From Thermodesulfitimonas autotrophica (GTDB lineage: Bacteria > Bacillota > Desulfotomaculia > Desulfotomaculales > Ammonificaceae), in contig NZ_RKRE01000001.1 of NCBI RefSeq assembly GCF_003815015.1, positions 380,460 through 444,459 on the forward strand: a stretch of DNA of 64,000 nucleotides. Reading direction: 5' to 3'. The notes below the pieces were generated by a model, which was given only the letters and a program-made list of their open reading frames with translations, did not search any database and had not been told where the DNA came from. Position 1 is the first letter of the stretch; each line of letters opens with the position of its first letter. This document shows positions 52,799 to 61,906 of this stretch, in pieces. Position numbers and translations under genes: made by a program.

Positions 52799-55411
52799 CT
52801 ACGCCAGGCGCTCCAGGTGGTATCTCAGCGCGCGCGCTACCAGCGCCGCCGCTTCAGCCCGCGTTGCCGTGGCGAGCGGCCGGAAAAACCCGCCCGACCC
52901 ACTGACAAGCCCGGCGGCCGCCACGCGCCCAACTGCGGGAAGCGCCCAGCGCGGAATCTGCGCCGCGTCGCGGAAGGGCTGGGCCGTGCCTTCCGGGAGG
53001 GCAAGGACCCGGTCGATAAGAACGACCAACTCGGCTCTCGTCAGCGGTTTATCCGGCCGGAACCGCCCATCCGGGTAGCCCGTGACTACATCGCGGGCCG
53101 CCGCCGCCCTGATGCCCGGCAGGGCCCAGGTCGGCAGCGCGTCGCGGAAGGGCAGCGGCCCACCACCCGGATCGGGCCAGCCGAAGGCTCCCGCAAGCAT
53201 AACGGCAAATTGCGCCCGGGTAAGCGGCGCGTCGGGGCGGAAGGAGCCATCGGGAAAGCCGCGGATGACCTCCCGCTGGATAAGGGGCGTCACGGCGGTG
53301 CGCGCCCAGTGGGTGGCAAGGTCGCCGGGTTCGCGTGGTGCCTCCTCGCGCACGGCCACCGCCAGCTCGCCGGAGCCGCTTAGTCGCCCTAACAGGGCTG
53401 CCCCATCCTCCAGAGACGGCTGCGCCCGCCAAAAGCCCTCCTTCTGACGCAGGAAAAAGACGGCCCGGTCGCAGGGACAACTTTCCTGCTGCGGCAGCCA
53501 GCGGGCAAGGCACGCTGCCCCGGCAGGCAGCTCGCCGGAGGAACGTAAAATAAGCCCGTCGCAGAAGCGGTAACCGGTAGGCAAGCCGGAGGCGGTAGCA
53601 AGCGGCGCGACCTGCAGGGCCACCGGCCTGTCGAAAATACCCGCGGGAAACCTGAAGGTAAAGTTGCCCTCCCGGATTTCGCCGCCCTCCGGGCCTACCC
53701 AGTGAAATTTTTCGCCGGCGGCGGCAACTTCTACAGGCACCGTTGTCTCCAGAGCGCCAAAGCGCGCCTTAAGCCAACCCGCCGCAGTTTCTTTGCCGGC
53801 GCAGAAAACTCCGTCCGCCACGCTTCCTATGCCGTCCTGCGCCGTCCACTGCACGCAGCCTGCCGGCAACGTCCACGTGCGGCCATCCTTCCCGTGAAGC
53901 CGGACGATCAGCCGCACCTGTTCCCCAGGAGCCAGCCGGATGCGGGCCGGCGTAACCTCGAGACGGGCCATATCCTCGCTACTGAGCACCTTCACCCGGA
54001 GCGTCCCGGTTGCGTTACCCGCCCTGGCGCTGATAACGAGAGGGCCTCCTGCCTGCGCCCTCAACTCGCCGCCGTCAAAGCTGCCCGCGCCTTCCGCGAC
54101 CGTCCAGGTGACGGCTTGGGGATCGACCGGGTAAGGGTTAAAATAAGCGTCGTAACCGGCAGCCTGGTAACGATAGGGTAAACCGGCGATGATTTCCCGC
54201 GGCCCCCGGACCACCAGGCCCGTAAGCTCTCCCCGCGGCGCAGTGCTGAAAACCCCGATGGCATCGGGTACCCGTCTTTCTGCACCCCTTGCGGGTCTAT
54301 TCACCAGCACAGGCTTGAACTCACCGAGCGGGCGAACAGCCAAGCTGGTTGAACCGCCGCCGTCGAGATTAAGGGCGCGCCAGGCGCCCAGGCGTTCCGC
54401 GAGGAACACGGCAAACTCTTTCAGGGTCAGGCCGGTGCTATCCGCGCTCTGCTCTACCGCCACGAGGTAGAGAGTGCGGTTGTCCCGGGAAAAAGCGACC
54501 GCCGAACGTGCTTCCCGTCCGCCGCTGCTCTGGGTCAACCGTTCGACCGGTTGTCCGTCTGCCACCAGAAGGGCGTAGCCGCCCGCCGCCAACTGCATCT
54601 CGATATAGGAAGGATCCACGCGGTAATAGACCGCCACCGGGTCCCCAACTTGGAAATTGTCGAGCAGAAAGGCGGCCGCCGTCCCCTGCCCGCGCAGGAC
54701 ATAGCCGTTAGGAGGGATCGGCGCCCCGGGTTTATCCCAGCGAATTTCCTGCACCTTGCCGTCCGCAACGACCAACTCTGCCACGCAAGCGTTGCCCTCG
54801 CTACCGCGGGAAATCTCCCCCCACGCGGGCGTATAAAGATGAAGGGCGTCGGCATCCGAATTGGCGGGCTGGCCGTTAACCAGGGCTTGGTACGAAGGCT
54901 TATTGATCCCGGCGAGAGGGTAAAAAGAAAGCCCGTTCGGGGCGACCACCTCTCCGGCAAAGGAAAAGACATCGATGAGCGGGCGGCCATCCTTCATCAG
55001 GGCAAACGCGTAATAGTCGTTCCGCTTAAGCGGGCTCGTCAGGAGCTGGCCGTCCGCAACGGCAAGGCCCAAAGGGTGCTTTCCTTCCTTAAGGTGAAAG
55101 TAGTCAGCGTTGAGCGCCGCCACGGCTCCCGCACGCTCCGCCATCTCCCGGACCGTCAGGGTGCCGGAGAAACTCCTGTTGTCCGCGCCAAAGAGAAGGC
55201 CAAGGCGCACGTACGGGTGAGCAAGATCGACCTCCAGAAGGCAGATCCGCACCGGACCCCCGTCCGTCTGTTGGAGAATCTCCCTGAAAAGGACGCCGGC
55301 CGCCACCGGTTCTTCCCGCACTATCTCTGCCAGGGCGGGCAGAGGCTGGATCAGCACGGCAGCCAGGAGCCCTAGAAGCAGGATAGCCTTATAAAGCAAC
55401 CGGCGCACCAT
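52799..55411 (-). CDS. SLH-domain surface protein with phosphodiester glycosidase (NAGPA) domain
   Basis: An 870-residue secreted protein. Signal peptide at residues 1-28. Residues about 60-385 are a NAGPA/phosphodiester glycosidase domain (VAALNADYFHLKEGKHPLGL, LNLDGGGSTSLAVRPLGEFK), followed by an Ig-like middle region and three SLH motifs at about 690-865 (VIRGFPDGSFRPDAPLTRAQ, VVTGYPDGRFRPDKPLTRAE, and a third less perfect one). It would be displayed on the S-layer or cell wall. GGAGGT lies 8 nt before the ATG. Confidence 0.9.
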   Translation of the reverse strand: MVRRLLYKAILLLGLLAAVLIQPLPALAEIVREEPVAAGVLFREILQQTDGGPVRICLLEVDLAHPYVRLGLLFGADNRSFSGTLTVREMAERAGAVAALNADYFHLKEGKHPLGLAVADGQLLTSPLKRNDYYAFALMKDGRPLIDVFSFAGEVVAPNGLSFYPLAGINKPSYQALVNGQPANSDADALHLYTPAWGEISRGSEGNACVAELVVADGKVQEIRWDKPGAPIPPNGYVLRGQGTAAAFLLDNFQVGDPVAVYYRVDPSYIEMQLAAGGYALLVADGQPVERLTQSSGGREARSAVAFSRDNRTLYLVAVEQSADSTGLTLKEFAVFLAERLGAWRALNLDGGGSTSLAVRPLGEFKPVLVNRPARGAERRVPDAIGVFSTAPRGELTGLVVRGPREIIAGLPYRYQAAGYDAYFNPYPVDPQAVTWTVAEGAGSFDGGELRAQAGGPLVISARAGNATGTLRVKVLSSEDMARLEVTPARIRLAPGEQVRLIVRLHGKDGRTWTLPAGCVQWTAQDGIGSVADGVFCAGKETAAGWLKARFGALETTVPVEVAAAGEKFHWVGPEGGEIREGNFTFRFPAGIFDRPVALQVAPLATASGLPTGYRFCDGLILRSSGELPAGAACLARWLPQQESCPCDRAVFFLRQKEGFWRAQPSLEDGAALLGRLSGSGELAVAVREEAPREPGDLATHWARTAVTPLIQREVIRGFPDGSFRPDAPLTRAQFAVMLAGAFGWPDPGGGPLPFRDALPTWALPGIRAAAARDVVTGYPDGRFRPDKPLTRAELVVLIDRVLALPEGTAQPFRDAAQIPRWALPAVGRVAAAGLVSGSGGFFRPLATATRAEAAALVARALRYHLERLA

Positions 55412-55511
55412 ATAAAAACCTCCGTTACGAAGACACCTGCGCAGTGCCTTAATCCCCCTTCGTCAACCCACAATTAATCTAGCCGCGAAAACCCTTCCGG
55501 CAGCAAACTTT

Positions 55512-55827
55512 TTACGGCCAGTTCGCCAATCCAACCTGCGGGCTCGACTCCGGAAGACACCTCTTTTCCCGGAAGCGGATTAACGCGGTCACTACGGCGT
55601 TATAAGGGGTCGGAATGCCGCACGCAGCGCCGTACGCCACAATCCGGCCGTTCAACGCGTCGATTTCGGTTCTCCTCCCCCCAAATACCCTCGATAAAAA
55701 GACCCTGCCGCGCTACGGCCTCCAGGTGCCAGGGGCGACCGAGCAGCGTCACTTCTTCTCCTGCCAGGGATAGATAACCGCCGAAAACCGAACCCAGCGC
55801 CCCGGCACCGATGACCAGTACGCGCAA
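55512..55827 (-). pseudogene. panE: panE (ketopantoate reductase) with internal deletion
   Basis: The first 47 codons from ATG 55827 encode the NADP-binding N-terminus (MRVLVIGAGALGSVFGGYLS). The frame then shifts to a C-terminal piece (TEIDALNGRIVAYGAACGIP, TPYNAVVTALIRFREKR) ending at 55512. About 200 residues are missing and the junction near 55675 is out of frame, so the gene is dead. Confidence 0.8.
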
Positions 55828-55902
55828 GTCTATTCCTCCCGTGTCAAACCAGCACTATTTTTAACGCCCCGCTACCGCCGATAGAGCGAGGCGGGGCCGC
55901 GT

Positions 55903-56598
55903 TTACTCCGGCTTTTCTTCCCCCGTGGCGGCGTGGAGCAGGTACTCCGCCAAAGCGTAGCGCCACACCAGCGCCAGGGCGGCGAGTTTTTCCGTCTCGC
56001 CAGCCGGTGTTTCTGTATCTTCTAACGGGTTTCCCGACCGTAGCCCTGCTGTTTTCGCCGCCGCCATTTCCAAGCGCTCGCCGGCCTCCGAAGAAGGCAC
56101 CGCCTCAGCCGGACACCCGCTCAGTTGCAAGACCTTAGCGACGTAGGCCCTGGTTTCCGCGAAAGGCGGGATGCCCCCGTACCGCGCTACCGCACCCGGG
56201 CCGGCGTTGTAAGCGGCCAGCGCCAAGGCCTCATTCCCCCCGAAACGGTCGAGCAGCGACCGCAGGTAGGCCGCGCCGGCAAAGATGCTTTCCGCAGGGT
56301 TAAAGGGGTCCCGCACACCTAGTGCCCGGGCGGTGCCCGGCATCAACTGCATGATACCCTGCGCCCCGGCCCGGGAAACCGCCCGCAGGTTAAACCCAGA
56401 CTCAACCTGGGCCACCGCCCGCAGGAGTTCCGCGCGTACGCCGAACCGGGCCGCGGCGGCGGCAAAGAGCGCTTCCAGCCCGCCACCCTGCCGCGTAGCG
56501 GCTTCTAAGGCAGCGGTAAAGCCCGCCGGACCCGCACTGCCCCCGCCCTTTACGCCTGTGTTGTTCACCTCGGCTTCCCACTGCACTTTCACCGGCAT
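55903..56598 (-). CDS. Lytic transglycosylase (SLT domain)
   Basis: About 231 residues. The SLT/LT domain is at about 45-165: [20 protein letters not shown] with the catalytic Glu, [18 protein letters not shown], and [20 protein letters not shown]. It cleaves peptidoglycan glycan strands. ATG 56598 is chosen over the longer frame because AGAGGAGG precedes it. No signal peptide is clear with this start. Confidence 0.85.
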   Translation of the reverse strand: MPVKVQWEAEVNNTGVKGGGSAGPAGFTAALEAATRQGGGLEALFAAAAARFGVRAELLRAVAQVESGFNLRAVSRAGAQGIMQLMPGTARALGVRDPFNPAESIFAGAAYLRSLLDRFGGNEALALAAYNAGPGAVARYGGIPPFAETRAYVAKVLQLSGCPAEAVPSSEAGERLEMAAAKTAGLRSGNPLEDTETPAGETEKLAALALVWRYALAEYLLHAATGEEKPE

Positions 56599-56753
56599 CG
56601 CCTCCTCTTTATAATTTTCGGCAGCGGTTCCTTTTTCCCTCGTAAGAGGAAGAAGAGTTGTGCTAAAATTTGTACCGGGTTTCTTCTCCCGGACCGGCGC
56701 GTCGCGCCAAGCGCGCCAGCCGGCTATCACTCAATTAAGGGAGGAATCTTGCG

Positions 56754-57017
56754 GTGAAGCTGAATATTAAAGAGGCGGTAGCGCATTTTAAAGCGAATCA
56801 GGAAACGATCCCCGTAGCCGCCATTCGTAAAGGAGACTATGCCTTTGCTGTTATTCCTGAGGAGCACCTCTACCTCGTTGTAGAAAAGGGCGGCACGGGC
56901 ATCTTTCTCGCCCGTCTGGGGCCGGACCTGCTGCGTCTCAAACCCCTCACCCCGGAGGAAGAAAAGGAAGCGCGTGCCTACGCTATCCGGCGTCTTGCAG
57001 AAGCAGGGCTCCTGTAA
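56754..57017 (+). CDS. Small conserved hypothetical protein
   Basis: An 87-residue plus-strand protein starting at GTG 56754 with GGGAGG upstream. The acidic C-terminal helix (LTPEEEKEARAYAIRRLAEA) is clear; the rest is beta-rich. Small proteins of this kind precede hsp20 in some relatives, but no function is known. It is 93 bp upstream of hsp20. Confidence 0.65.
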   Translation: MKLNIKEAVAHFKANQETIPVAAIRKGDYAFAVIPEEHLYLVVEKGGTGIFLARLGPDLLRLKPLTPEEEKEARAYAIRRLAEAGLL

Positions 57018-57110
57018 AGACGGGAAACTTGCCCCTTCCCTTTTTTTGGCCGCTCAGGTATAATAACGGTTAGAAGGCCTCTAAATCTTAAAACCGGGGG
57101 GTGTTTACCG

Positions 57111-57551
57111 ATGCCGTACCTCTTACCGTGGGACCCGTGGCGGGAATTACGCGAAATGCGGGAGGCAATGGAAAAGGTTTTCGGCAGATTTCCGCGGCTC
57201 TTCCGGGAAGAACAGTTAGGGGCGTGGCTGCCGGCGGTCGACGTCTTCGAGCGCGACGACAACGTCATCGTAAAGGTCGACCTGCCGGGCGTGGATAAGA
57301 AGAACGTCAGGATCTTCGTTACGGATGAAGAGATCACCATCCAGGGCGAGATGAAGCGGGAGGAAGAAGTAAAAGAGAAGAATTACTACCGGAGCGAGCG
57401 GGCTTACGGAAAGTTTTCGCGGACCATCCCGCTGCCGGTAGCGGTGGACCGCGACAAGGCCAAGGCGAGCTTCAAGGATGGTGTGCTGGAAGTCGTGATC
57501 CCGAAGGCAAAGGGGGCGCAAGCCAGACAGGTTGAGATCACGCCGGAATAG
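57111..57551 (+). CDS. Hsp20/alpha-crystallin small heat-shock protein
   Basis: A 146-residue holdase chaperone. The alpha-crystallin core covers residues about 40-140: VFERDDNVIVKVDLPGVDKK, EEITIQGEMKREEEVKEKNY, RSERAYGKFSRTIPLPVAVD and GVLEVVIPKAKG. AGGTATAAT-like -10 sequence near 57057 suggests its own promoter. Followed by a strong terminator. Confidence 0.95.
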   Translation: MPYLLPWDPWRELREMREAMEKVFGRFPRLFREEQLGAWLPAVDVFERDDNVIVKVDLPGVDKKNVRIFVTDEEITIQGEMKREEEVKEKNYYRSERAYGKFSRTIPLPVAVDRDKAKASFKDGVLEVVIPKAKGAQARQVEITPE

Positions 57552-57592
57552 GGGACAGGCTTTAGCCCCTGCGCCCTACGAGCGTGAAAGTG

Positions 57593-57627
57593 AGACCCCG
57601 GATAATCGTCCGGGGTCTATTTTTTTC
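57593..57627 (+). terminator. Terminator of hsp20
   Basis: AGACCCCGGA/TCCGGGGTCT stem (57593-57618) with a run of T on the plus strand. Confidence 0.85.
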
Positions 57628-57680
57628 AGTATGAGCACCTGTCTTGGCTGAGCTTCTCTTGCGCGATCGGCCTTGCCGCA

Positions 57681-57860
57681 CTACTCCCGCACCCGGAACA
57701 CCAGCCGGCCCGCCGGCCGCTGCCGGCGCCGCAGGGGAATTACGCGGGGCAGCCACCAGTAGAAGAAGTCGATAAGGGTCAAAAAGACCGTCGCCAGCAC
57801 GAAACCACTTTTAACCTTAAAGCGCGTCTTAAAATCGAGCCGCTGCGTCTTAACCCGCAT
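57681..57860 (-). CDS. 59-aa membrane protein following RNase J
   Basis: A short frame (MRVKTQRLDFKTRFKVKSGF then VLATVFLTLIDFFYWWLPRV) with one membrane helix and basic ends. The ribosome binding site GGAGGTTTGAGG overlaps the end of the RNase J gene. Family unknown; coding is supported by the site and codon pattern. Confidence 0.55.
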   Translation of the reverse strand: MRVKTQRLDFKTRFKVKSGFVLATVFLTLIDFFYWWLPRVIPLRRRQRPAGRLVFRVRE

Positions 57861-57864
57861 CGCC

Positions 57865-59526
57865 TCAAACCTCCATGATGATCGGCAGGATCATCGGCCG
57901 GCGCCGGGTGCGCTCGTAAAGGAACCGGCCTAAGATGTCACGCACCTGCGCCTTAATGCTCGCCCACTCATTAAGCCCTTTTTCCTGGCACTTCTCCAGC
58001 GCCGCGCGCACCTGCGCCTTAGCCTCCTCGAGCAACTCCTCTGCCTCCCGCACATAGACGAACCCGCGGGAAACAATATCCGGTCCCGCGACTACCTGCC
58101 CCGATTCCTGACTTATCGCCAGCACCACAATGAGGATGCCGTCTTTGGCAAGCTGCTTACGGTCCCGCAGCACAATATTGCCGACGTCACCTACGCCCAG
58201 GCCATCGACCAGCACCCGTCCTGCGGTCACCCGCCCGGCGAAACGGCCGCCCTTGCGGCTGAACTCGACGACCTGTCCGTTCTCCGCCACAAAGATGTTT
58301 TCCGGTTTCACGCCCATTTCCCGGGCCAGTTCCGCGTGGCGCATCAGCATCCGGTACTCCCCGTGGATGGGGATGAAAAACTTCGGCCGCGTTAAGCTGA
58401 TCATCAGCTTCAGCTCTTCCTGGCTCGGGTGTCCCGAGACGTGGAGCCCCGAGACGGTTTCATAAAGCACCTCCGCACCGCGCTTGAAAAGCTGGTCGAT
58501 CACCCGCGCCACCAATTTTTCGTTGCCTGGAATCGGCACCGCCGAAATAATGATGGTATCGCCCGGGTAAATCTCGACGAGTTTGTGGTCGGCCATCGCC
58601 ATCCGGGTTAGCGCAGACATCGGTTCGCCCTGGCTTCCGGTGGTGAGAATCACCACCTCGTGGCGCGGCAGCCGGTTGGCCTCTTCTAATTCCACCATCG
58701 TCCCCGGCGGTATCTGCAGGTAGCCGAGCCGGTGGGCCACCGTCACCACGTTGACCATACTCCGGCCGGCAATCGCCACCTTACGGCCGAACCGGTGGGC
58801 GACAATTATTGCTTGTTGAATCCGGTGGATGTTCGATGCGAAGGTGGCGATCAGGATGCGGTTGCGGGAACGCCGGAAGGTCTCCTCAAAGGTTTCGCCA
58901 ACCACTCTTTCCGACATCGTATAACCGGGGCGCTCCGCGTTGGTGCTATCGGAAAGCAGCACCAGCACCCCTTCCTCACCTAATTTGGCCAGCCGATGGA
59001 AATCGATCCGCTCCCCGTCGACCGGCGTGTAGTCAACCTTGAAGTCGCCCGAATGGAGGATCACGCCGAGCGGCGTATGCACCGCCACCGCAACCGCGTC
59101 GGGGATGCTGTGGGAGACCCGGATGAATTCCACTTTAAAGTTGCCAATCGTCAGAAGATCGCGCGGCCGGACCTCCCGGAGGTCAGCCTTGAAACCCGGA
59201 AGGTGCTCCTCGAGCTTCCCTTCGAGCAGGCCAAGGGTCAGGCGGGTGCCGTAGATCGGCACGTCGAAGTGGGGCAGGACATACGGAATCGCCCCGATAT
59301 GGTCCTCGTGACCGTGGGTCAGGATAATCGCCCGGAGGCATTCCTTATTTTCCAAAAGGTAAGTCACATCGGGGATGACGACGTCAATCCCGAGCAGCTC
59401 ATCTTCCGGGAACATCAACCCGCAGTCGATGACCAGGATATCGTCACCGTACCGGATCGCGAGCGAGTTTTTACCTATTTCGCCGAGGCCGCCCAGCGGT
59501 ATTATCTGTACCTTTCCTTCGCGCAC
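57865..59526 (-). CDS. rnj: Ribonuclease J
   Basis: A 553-residue beta-CASP metallo-beta-lactamase RNase. Motif HGHEDHIGAIPYVLPHFDVP carries the metal ligands; LGVILHSGDFKVDYTPVDGE, SDSTNAERPGYT, then the beta-CASP FIPIHGEYRMLMRHAELARE and a C-terminal domain. RNase J is the main 5' exonuclease/endonuclease of Firmicutes. GTG start with GGGAGGTG. Confidence 0.95.
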   Translation of the reverse strand: MREGKVQIIPLGGLGEIGKNSLAIRYGDDILVIDCGLMFPEDELLGIDVVIPDVTYLLENKECLRAIILTHGHEDHIGAIPYVLPHFDVPIYGTRLTLGLLEGKLEEHLPGFKADLREVRPRDLLTIGNFKVEFIRVSHSIPDAVAVAVHTPLGVILHSGDFKVDYTPVDGERIDFHRLAKLGEEGVLVLLSDSTNAERPGYTMSERVVGETFEETFRRSRNRILIATFASNIHRIQQAIIVAHRFGRKVAIAGRSMVNVVTVAHRLGYLQIPPGTMVELEEANRLPRHEVVILTTGSQGEPMSALTRMAMADHKLVEIYPGDTIIISAVPIPGNEKLVARVIDQLFKRGAEVLYETVSGLHVSGHPSQEELKLMISLTRPKFFIPIHGEYRMLMRHAELAREMGVKPENIFVAENGQVVEFSRKGGRFAGRVTAGRVLVDGLGVGDVGNIVLRDRKQLAKDGILIVVLAISQESGQVVAGPDIVSRGFVYVREAEELLEEAKAQVRAALEKCQEKGLNEWASIKAQVRDILGRFLYERTRRRPMILPIIMEV

Positions 59527-59556
59527 GGGCTCACCTCCCTTCTGTTGCTTTGTCTC

Positions 59557-60417
59557 TTATCCGGTCAGGATCATTACCAACTCCCTTATCACCTTTGCCG
59601 CCAAAAGCGGCGCTAGCCCGGCCGGGTCGTACGCCGGATTAACTTCTACGAGGTCAAACCCGACCACGTTAAGCCCTTGAAAACGATAAACCGTCTCTAA
59701 CAGCTCGGCAACGCCGATCCCGCCCGGCTCCGGCGTTCCCACCCCGGGAGCGTAAGCGGGATCAACAACATCGATATCGAGCGTTACGTAAACGGGCCGC
59801 GCCCCTATCTTTTCTCTGACTCCGGCGAAAGGCTCGGCCACCTTGAAGGGGTGGAATCTGGTCATTTCGCGGGCGTACAAAACCTCTTCCCCGTCGGCCG
59901 AGCGAATACCGAACTGGTATACCCGCCCCGGCCCGAGAAGCTCCACCACCCGCCGCATTACCGTAGCGTGGGAGAGCTTGACACCGAGATACTCGTCACG
60001 CAGGTCGGCATGGGCGTCAAAGTGAAGCACCACAAGCTCCGGGTAAAAGTGGCGCGCGGCCCTGATCACCGGCAGGGTGATCAGGTGCTCGCCCCCGATC
60101 AGCCCCGGTATCTTACCGGCCGAAAAGAGCCGGGCCGCCACGTCTTCGACGAGGGTCAGCGCCTCCGCTACGTGGCCGTGGGGCAGCGCAATATCGCCGA
60201 GGTCGCAAAACGGCAGGGCGCGGAGGTCCCGCCCCAGCTGGAGGCTGTACTCCTCAAGACACTGTGAAAAATAGCGGACGGCCCGCGGCCCATCCCGCGT
60301 CCCGGGCCGGAAAGAGACCGTGCTATCGAGCCCGGCGCCCACGAGAACCACCTTTGCGCGTGCCCAGTCATCACCCGCGGCGAGGAAAAGACCGTCGCGA
60401 ACGATCCCGGTGAACAT
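59557..60417 (-). CDS. speB: Agmatinase SpeB
   Basis: A 286-residue arginase-family enzyme hydrolysing agmatine to putrescine and urea. Metal-binding motifs: GGEHLITLPVIRAARHFYP, VVLHFDAHADLRDEYLG and YVTLDIDVVDPAYAPGVGTP. It is the last gene of the arginine-to-spermidine cluster and lies 2 bp downstream of speE. Confidence 0.95.
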   Translation of the reverse strand: MFTGIVRDGLFLAAGDDWARAKVVLVGAGLDSTVSFRPGTRDGPRAVRYFSQCLEEYSLQLGRDLRALPFCDLGDIALPHGHVAEALTLVEDVAARLFSAGKIPGLIGGEHLITLPVIRAARHFYPELVVLHFDAHADLRDEYLGVKLSHATVMRRVVELLGPGRVYQFGIRSADGEEVLYAREMTRFHPFKVAEPFAGVREKIGARPVYVTLDIDVVDPAYAPGVGTPEPGGIGVAELLETVYRFQGLNVVGFDLVEVNPAYDPAGLAPLLAAKVIRELVMILTG

Positions 60418-60419
60418 AC

Positions 60420-61253
60420 TTAACCCTGACCCAAAGCTTCTTTCAAAAACTGCGGCAAAGCAAAAGCCGCGCGGTGGACCTGCAGGTTATAGTACCGGTA
60501 GCCGAGTGCCGGGATGATTTCGGGCTTAACCTCAAGGGGATCGTACTTTTTCGAACCCAGCGTGAAGCTCCAGAGCCCGCCCGGATAGGAAGGCACGCAG
60601 GCCAAATAGGTGCGGACAACCGGGAAGATCGCCCCGACATCCTTGCAGATTCGCGCCAGCACGTCGGTGTTAAAAAGGGGCGATTCGGTTTGGGCCACGA
60701 AAAGTCCGTCTTCCTTGAGCGCTTGGTAAACCTGGCTGTAAAACTCCCGGCTGAAAAGGCCGACCGCCGGCCCCACCGGGTCAGTCGAGTCGATGATAAC
60801 CACGTCGTACTCGTTCCGGCTCGCGGCAACGTGCTTGATGCCGTCGGTAAAACGGAGGTCGAGCTTTGGGTTATCGAGTTCCACGCTCAGCTCCGGCAGA
60901 TACTCGCGCGCCGCGGCGACAACGCGCTCGTCGATCTCCACCATTACGGCCTTTTCTACGCGGGGATGGCGCACCACTTCGCGAGCCGTACCCCCATCAC
61001 CGCCCCCGATAATCAGCACTTTTTTGGGGTTCGGGTGCGTGTTAAGCGGCACGTGAGCAATCATCTCGTGGTAGATAAACTCGTCCCATACCGTCGTCTG
61101 CACAATGCCGTCAAGAACCAGCATCCGCCCAAAACCAACGGTATCAAGCACCGCCAGGTGTTGGAAGGGCGTCTTCTCGACGTGGAGCGACTGGTTGACC
61201 CGGTAGCTGAAGCGCAGGATGTTGTTTTGGTCCTCGGTGTACCAGAGTTCCAT
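60420..61253 (-). CDS. speE: Spermidine synthase SpeE
   Basis: A 277-residue aminopropyltransferase making spermidine from putrescine and decarboxylated SAM. Signatures: VLIIGGGDGGTAREVVRHPR, VEKAVMVEIDERVVAAAREY, YDVVIIDSTDPVGPAVGLFS and FVAQTESPLF. AAGGAGGT precedes the ATG. The gene is flanked by pdaD and speB, and the operon runs towards speB. Confidence 0.95.
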   Translation of the reverse strand: MELWYTEDQNNILRFSYRVNQSLHVEKTPFQHLAVLDTVGFGRMLVLDGIVQTTVWDEFIYHEMIAHVPLNTHPNPKKVLIIGGGDGGTAREVVRHPRVEKAVMVEIDERVVAAAREYLPELSVELDNPKLDLRFTDGIKHVAASRNEYDVVIIDSTDPVGPAVGLFSREFYSQVYQALKEDGLFVAQTESPLFNTDVLARICKDVGAIFPVVRTYLACVPSYPGGLWSFTLGSKKYDPLEVKPEIIPALGYRYYNLQVHRAAFALPQFLKEALGQG

Positions 61254-61274
61254 CGTTTTTACCTCCTTGAAAAA

Positions 61275-61733
61275 CTAATACCAGAGCGGCACCGCCGCCA
61301 GGGCGCAACCGATGTGCACAACCCGGTGTTCCACCGCCGCAATCTTCATCTCGATCACTTCCATCTTTCGCCGGTCGAAGGCCTCCCGGATCATCCCTTC
61401 GATTTTTGCCCGCGCTTCCGCCTCCGTGCACTTCCCCGAAAATTCCATAATCACGCCGAAGCTCTCGCGCGAAATGCCTACCCCTACGGCGGCCGCGATG
61501 AGTTCCCCCGGAACGTCGCTGATGATATAGCCGTAGGCGGTCGGGACAAGCGAACCGGGCGGGAAAACCAAGTTAGGCTCGTACTCCGTTCCGGGCGGCA
61601 GGATGCTCGAAACGCGAATTAGGTTAATGTTGCCGATGCGCGCTGCAAGAAGCGCATTGTCGAAAGCGTTGAGTTTGGTAGCACCTTCGGCGGCAGCTGC
61701 AGTTACGAAGTATTTTTTCGGCGTCGGCAGCAC
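61275..61733 (-). CDS. pdaD: Pyruvoyl-dependent arginine decarboxylase
   Basis: A 152-residue enzyme that decarboxylates arginine to agmatine. The self-cleavage site is in NLIRVSSILPPG with the Ser that becomes the pyruvoyl group; the Asn-rich AFDNALLAARIGNIN precedes it. Length is typical (about 155). First gene of the polyamine cluster pdaD-speE-speB. GTG start with AGGGGAG. Confidence 0.95.
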   Translation of the reverse strand: MLPTPKKYFVTAAAAEGATKLNAFDNALLAARIGNINLIRVSSILPPGTEYEPNLVFPPGSLVPTAYGYIISDVPGELIAAAVGVGISRESFGVIMEFSGKCTEAEARAKIEGMIREAFDRRKMEVIEMKIAAVEHRVVHIGCALAAVPLWY

Positions 61734-61906
61734 AGTCTCCCCTCATTCCTGATAAATTTACAACGGTGATAATTATACCGGATACGCCACCAGAAATAAA
61801 CACCTTTTGTAGAAAGAGGTGCGCCGCAAATTCACTTGGGAATCCACAAGGAAAACGCTCCTGCTACCAGAATATGTAATTTAAAATCTCCCGCCCGGTG
61901 AAAGAG

